DNA from: Ancylobacter novellus | GTDB taxonomy: Bacteria; Pseudomonadota; Alphaproteobacteria; Rhizobiales; Xanthobacteraceae | Assembly (NCBI GenBank): GCA_003241485.1 | Contig: QFQD01000008.1 | Span: 1 to 64,000 of the forward strand | Direction of reading: 5' to 3' | Length of the DNA: 64,000 nt | Part shown: in pieces, positions 62,001 to 64,000 of the stretch | How the letters are laid out: the number at the start of each line of letters is the position of its first letter | Position numbering within the stretch: position 1 is the stretch's first letter | Notes under the pieces: model-generated | Databases searched by the model: none | Seen by the model: the letters and a program-made list of their open reading frames with translations, nothing else | Told to the model about the DNA's origin: nothing | Program-made: the position numbers and the translations under genes

Positions 62001-62445
62001 CGGCTGGGAAGTGGTGCGGCTGCTGCGCGACGAAGGGTTTTCCCGGCTGAAGATCATCATCATCTCTGCCAATGTCGGCGAGATACGCGGCCAGGGCATG
62101 GAGGCGCACCTGCATGACGACCATGTGGTCAAGCCCGTCCATCTGCGCGGCTTGCTCGAAAAGATGGAAAAGCTGCTTGATCTGCAGTGGATCGGCGAGG
62201 GCGAGGCGGTCGCGGAGGCCCCTCCCGCCCCGGCACTGCGCGCGCCCGCCGGGATCCATATCCAGGACCTCGTGAAGCTCGGCGAGATCGGCTATGTCCG
62301 CGGCATCCAGGCCAAGCTGACCGAGATCGAGGGCGTCTCTCCGGAGAACGGCGCCTTCGTCTCCCATATGCGCGACCTGATGGAAACCTTCGACCTCAAG
62401 CAGTACATGGCCGTTCTGGAGGCGTTGCGCCGCAATGATGCATAG
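59029..62445 (+). CDS. NCS1 transporter-sensor hybrid histidine kinase with receiver domain
   Basis: A 1,138-aa fusion. Residues about 20-505 are an NCS1 (purine/cytosine permease-like) transporter: NETLEDYALRFTAKSARRW, the first-helix block, MGWSPPGIEFKRAHLYDINP and about twelve TM helices. A Cys-rich segment (residues 513-551, nine Cys), two further TMs, and a coiled coil (about 645-685) follow. Then comes HisKA with GISHELRTPLNAILGY (H697), HATPase (LLSNAIKFTADG; DTGIGVP; GIGLGLTITK) and a receiver (VADDD; D984 in LLDISMPG). It probably senses a nitrogenous solute; function is not established. Start at 59029; an ATG at 59062 is also plausible. Confidence 0.93.
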   Translation: MSGVEATRRDPMAAEQKIVRVRRRYNQWVVNETLEDYALRFTAKSARRWSAMHVANTALGAISFLALEAIGGAITLTYGFPNAVAAILAVSVIIFATGLPICYYAAKFGVDIDLLTRGAGFGYIGSTFTSLIYASFTYLFFAIEAAIMALALEMCFGVPLMVGYFISALVVIPLVTHGITFISRFQLWTQPFWLLLNFIPFVFIVAYHGGSLGEWTSYAGRLGARDGSFDPLMFGAATTVVFALVAQIGEQVDFLRFLPRRAPGRSEAVRNAVWWVALLSAGPGWIIPGALKMLAGSFLAYFALSQGVPFLHAAEPTQMYLVAFKTMFSPEVALAFTGVFVILAQLKINVTNSYAGSIAWSNFFSRLTHSHPGRVVWLVFNVTIALLLMALGIYKVLEQILGLYAVVAVAWVAALVADLVVNKPMGWSPPGIEFKRAHLYDINPVGVGAVLAGTLVGALAFAGLLGPVAQAFAPFLAMIVSFVTAPAIAFATGGHYYIARRTARNWDSRHTLKCCICEHKFEPEDMAHCPVYAGPICSLCCSLDARCHDRCKEDARFPDQILAFLRATLPGWMVAQLNSRIGHYIGVLSLLAIVIGAILAVIYFQATFAPAAEREAVGSVLFTLYFILLIIAGVAAWLFVLAQESRRVAQEESNRQTALLMREIEAHKRTDAKLQKAKEVAEAANLAKSRYVVGISHELRTPLNAILGYAQLLERDTAIPAHRRDAIRVVRRSAEHLSGLIDGLLDISKIEAGRLHLTREEVRIGEFLDQLVDMFRLQATAKGIDFVYVRPERLPAVVYTDEKRLRQILINLLSNAIKFTADGRVALRVSYRNQVAEFEVEDTGIGVPKADHTRIFEPFERGERAGTYSTSGIGLGLTITKLLTEIMGGEISLVSVPGEGSTFRVRMMLSEVTNPTRGGPIQHRRIAGYVGARRTVLVADDDLAHRDLMHELLVPLGFTVLSAADGVAALDMVREWDPDVLLLDISMPGLNGWEVVRLLRDEGFSRLKIIIISANVGEIRGQGMEAHLHDDHVVKPVHLRGLLEKMEKLLDLQWIGEGEAVAEAPPAPALRAPAGIHIQDLVKLGEIGYVRGIQAKLTEIEGVSPENGAFVSHMRDLMETFDLKQYMAVLEALRRNDA

Positions 62446-63367
62446 CGTGGAGCGCCGCGACATCGTCCTGGTGGTGGACGATTCCCCCGAGACCCTCAGC
62501 CTGCTGACGGACGCACTGGAGGCGTCCGGCGCCACCGTGCTGGTCGCCACGGAGGGCGCCAACGCGCTCGCCCTGGTCGAGCGCATCACCCCCGATGTGA
62601 TCCTGCTCGACGCGGTGATGCCTGGCATGGACGGCTTCGAGACCTGCCGCCGGCTCAAGAGCAACAAGGCGGTGGCGCATGTGCCGGTGATCTTCATGAC
62701 CGGCCTGTCGGAAACCGAGCAGATCGTGAAGGGGCTGGAGGCGGGCGGGGTGGACTATGTCACCAAGCCGATCTCGCCCGATGAGCTGATTGCCCGCATC
62801 CGGGTCCATCTCGCCAATGCGCGCCAGACCCACAGCGCCCGCGCCGCGCTGGATGCGGCGGGCCGGTTCCTTCTGTCGGCGACGCGCGAGGGACGGGTGC
62901 TGTGGTCAACCCCGCAGGCGACCGCGCTGCTCGCCGCCGTCGCCGCCCCGTCGCCGGGCGACAGCCTGATGCTGCCGGAACCGGTGTGCCGCTGGCTCGG
63001 TGCGCGCCGCACGGACATGGCAGGTGGGGAGCCGGCGCCGCTCGAATTGCGGGTGGAGGGATCGCCGCGCCGGCTGCGCATCTCCTATGTCGGGCAGGTC
63101 GGGCCGGAAGAGCTGCTGCTGCGCATCGTCGAGGATGCGGGCCTCATGCCTGAGCAGGTGCTGCGCGCCAAGCTGAACCTCACCGTTCGCGAGGCGGAAG
63201 TGCTGATGTGGCTCGCGCGCGGCAAGGCCAACCGTGACATTGGCGAAATTCTCGGCCTCTCGCCGCGCACGGTGAACAAGCACCTGGAGCAGATCTACGC
63301 CAAGATCGGCGTGGAGAATCGCGCCGCGGCCGTCGCGCTGGCCGTCACGGCGCTCGCACCGACCTAG
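62435..63367 (+). CDS. LuxR/NarL-type response regulator
   Basis: A 310-aa regulator. The REC domain has the acidic pair VVDDS, D59 in ILLDAVMPGMDGF, MTGLSETEQ and the Lys of YVTKPISPDEL. A 110-residue linker of unknown fold follows (about residues 130-240), then a LuxR HTH (LTVREAEVLMWLARGKANRDIGEILGLSPRTVNKHLEQIYAKIGV). It overlaps the kinase 3' end by 11 bp in another frame, so it is almost certainly the partner. Likely target: urtABCDE-fmdAB. Confidence 0.93.
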   Translation: MMHSVERRDIVLVVDDSPETLSLLTDALEASGATVLVATEGANALALVERITPDVILLDAVMPGMDGFETCRRLKSNKAVAHVPVIFMTGLSETEQIVKGLEAGGVDYVTKPISPDELIARIRVHLANARQTHSARAALDAAGRFLLSATREGRVLWSTPQATALLAAVAAPSPGDSLMLPEPVCRWLGARRTDMAGGEPAPLELRVEGSPRRLRISYVGQVGPEELLLRIVEDAGLMPEQVLRAKLNLTVREAEVLMWLARGKANRDIGEILGLSPRTVNKHLEQIYAKIGVENRAAAVALAVTALAPT

Positions 63368-63662
63368 CCGCCGGCTGATCCCGCAACCCACTCCCCGCAT
63401 AACGCCTCGCCGTCGTGGCGAAGGCGTTGGCGCATCTTCCGCGCCCCGGTTCAGCCGACGGTAGGCAGGAACCTCACGAAGCCATTGCATTCCCGACGAT
63501 ATGCGTTTATCGCATGATAGCTATGCGCAAAATCAAATAAGTTTCGCCACGATAAACTTTGAAATTCTAATCAAAATCGCTGCTAAAACGCGGCAAATTT
63601 GTTGCAAATTGGATAATCGGGGGTAAATTACACCACCATTTCGAGACGCCCGGGAGGGAGCC
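63368..63662. other. 295-bp AT-rich intergenic region
   Basis: From about 63500 to 63620 the base composition is markedly AT-rich (e.g. AAAATCAAATAAGTTTCGCC), which suggests a promoter for the downstream exported-protein gene. CAAATTTGTTGCAAATTGG includes small palindromes. I see no reliable terminator and no supported ORF. Confidence 0.45.
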
Positions 63663-63992
63663 TTGACGCTCAAATCCACGATTGCAGGGGGCGCCGCCCC
63701 GCTGATGATCGGCGCAAGCGGCACAAGTGCCATGGCGCAGCCGCGTCTGCCAGGCCAAGCGTTGCAGGATGCCGTCGATCGCACCTGTGTCATCGAGATT
63801 CGCCGTGGCAGCGATGGCGAGCGGATCCAGCTCCAGAACATCTGCTTCAATCCGCGCGCCGTGCGCATCAGCTGGGGCGACGGCCGGCTGGTCGACTATT
63901 GCCTCAACAGCGGCGGCGACGTCCGCTATGTCGTCAAGCTGGACGAGAACTACCGTCTGACGCGCGAGCAGGACATCCTGCTCTGCCAGTGA
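63663..63992 (+). CDS. Small secreted protein of unknown function
   Basis: A 109-aa product starting at TTG 63663, with GGGAGGGAGCC just upstream. The signal peptide is MTLKSTIAGGAAPLMIGASG and cleavage near AMA-QP. The mature part has three Cys (DRTCVIEIRRGSDG, LQNICFNPRAVRISWGDGR, DYCLNSGGDVRYVV) plus a fourth in the final LLCQ, so two disulfides are likely. I do not recognise the family. The gene ends 8 bp before the window edge. Confidence 0.6.
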   Translation: MTLKSTIAGGAAPLMIGASGTSAMAQPRLPGQALQDAVDRTCVIEIRRGSDGERIQLQNICFNPRAVRISWGDGRLVDYCLNSGGDVRYVVKLDENYRLTREQDILLCQ

Positions 63993-64000
63993 GCCCGGTT

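Noticed and set aside
59032..62697. Very long minus-strand ORF (1,221 codons) opposite the NCS1-kinase
   Set aside because: Antisense of an unmistakable coding frame, composition is low-complexity His/Arg/Asp; no domain seen.
1..64000. Mobile elements, CRISPR arrays, tRNA or rRNA genes
   Set aside because: Searched by eye for transposase-like frames, direct repeats with spacers, and tRNA arms with GGTTCGA; none was convincing. The GGTTCGAG near 757 belongs to the inverted repeat, with no tRNA body.

Overview
This 64-kb window is high-GC alphaproteobacterial chromosome. The gene content and order (rplY-pth-ychF; pgeF-midA-lgt; ybjN-proC; an EnvZ/OmpR/MarR cluster beside ilvE; Omp25/31-type surface proteins with a WTGFYLG motif) fit Hyphomicrobiales (Rhizobiales), plausibly Xanthobacteraceae such as Ancylobacter, Starkeya or Xanthobacter; the genus is inference. 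I see no insertion sequence, prophage, CRISPR array, rRNA or tRNA gene.

Layout. 1-3.7 kb: the tail of an autotransporter, trmL, and the cytochrome bc1 operon petABC with its terminator. 3.7-15.5 kb: a long minus-strand block with a glycosyltransferase, two MaoC-like hydratases, ychF, pth, rplY, prs, two exported proteins of unknown role, an M24-fold enzyme without metal ligands, and pgeF-midA-lgt in overlapping reading frames. 15.7-19 kb: ubiK, ybjN, proC, a TetR regulator and a CsaA-like protein. 19-24.3 kb: a histidine kinase/response regulator/MarR cluster, ilvE (whose expected stop codon is TGC), moaE, moaD and pgsA. 24.4-34.6 kb: uvrC, an FkbM methyltransferase, an EamA transporter, a FolM-like SDR, two outer-membrane barrels, a GST, a cold-shock protein, rlmJ, RNase T2 and a secreted unknown. 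34.6-37.5 kb: a nitrogen-scavenging operon (biuret-hydrolase-like cysteine hydrolase, NCS2 permease, cupin) behind a sigma-54-like promoter overlapped by a perfect palindrome. 37.8-51.8 kb: a phosphodiesterase, uvrB, GNAT, DUF805, a periplasmic Ntn hydrolase, a Tim44-like protein, ppc, a BKACE enzyme, a DUF188 protein, a 25-codon ORF with an exceptional Shine-Dalgarno sequence, and ggt.

51.8-63.4 kb is the most interesting part. A minus-strand operon urtABCDE-fmdA-fmdB (urea or short-chain amide ABC uptake, formamidase, zinc-ribbon partner) is transcribed divergently from a two-gene signalling unit. That unit consists of a giant hybrid histidine kinase whose N-terminal half is an NCS1 (purine/cytosine permease-like) transporter, followed by a REC-LuxR response regulator that overlaps its 3' end. 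The shared 438-bp intergenic region holds a sigma-54-like promoter, a palindrome and a predicted three-way-junction RNA. I infer a transporter-sensor that controls amide/urea uptake and hydrolysis. With the NCS2/cysteine-hydrolase operon it suggests a strong commitment to organic-nitrogen scavenging.
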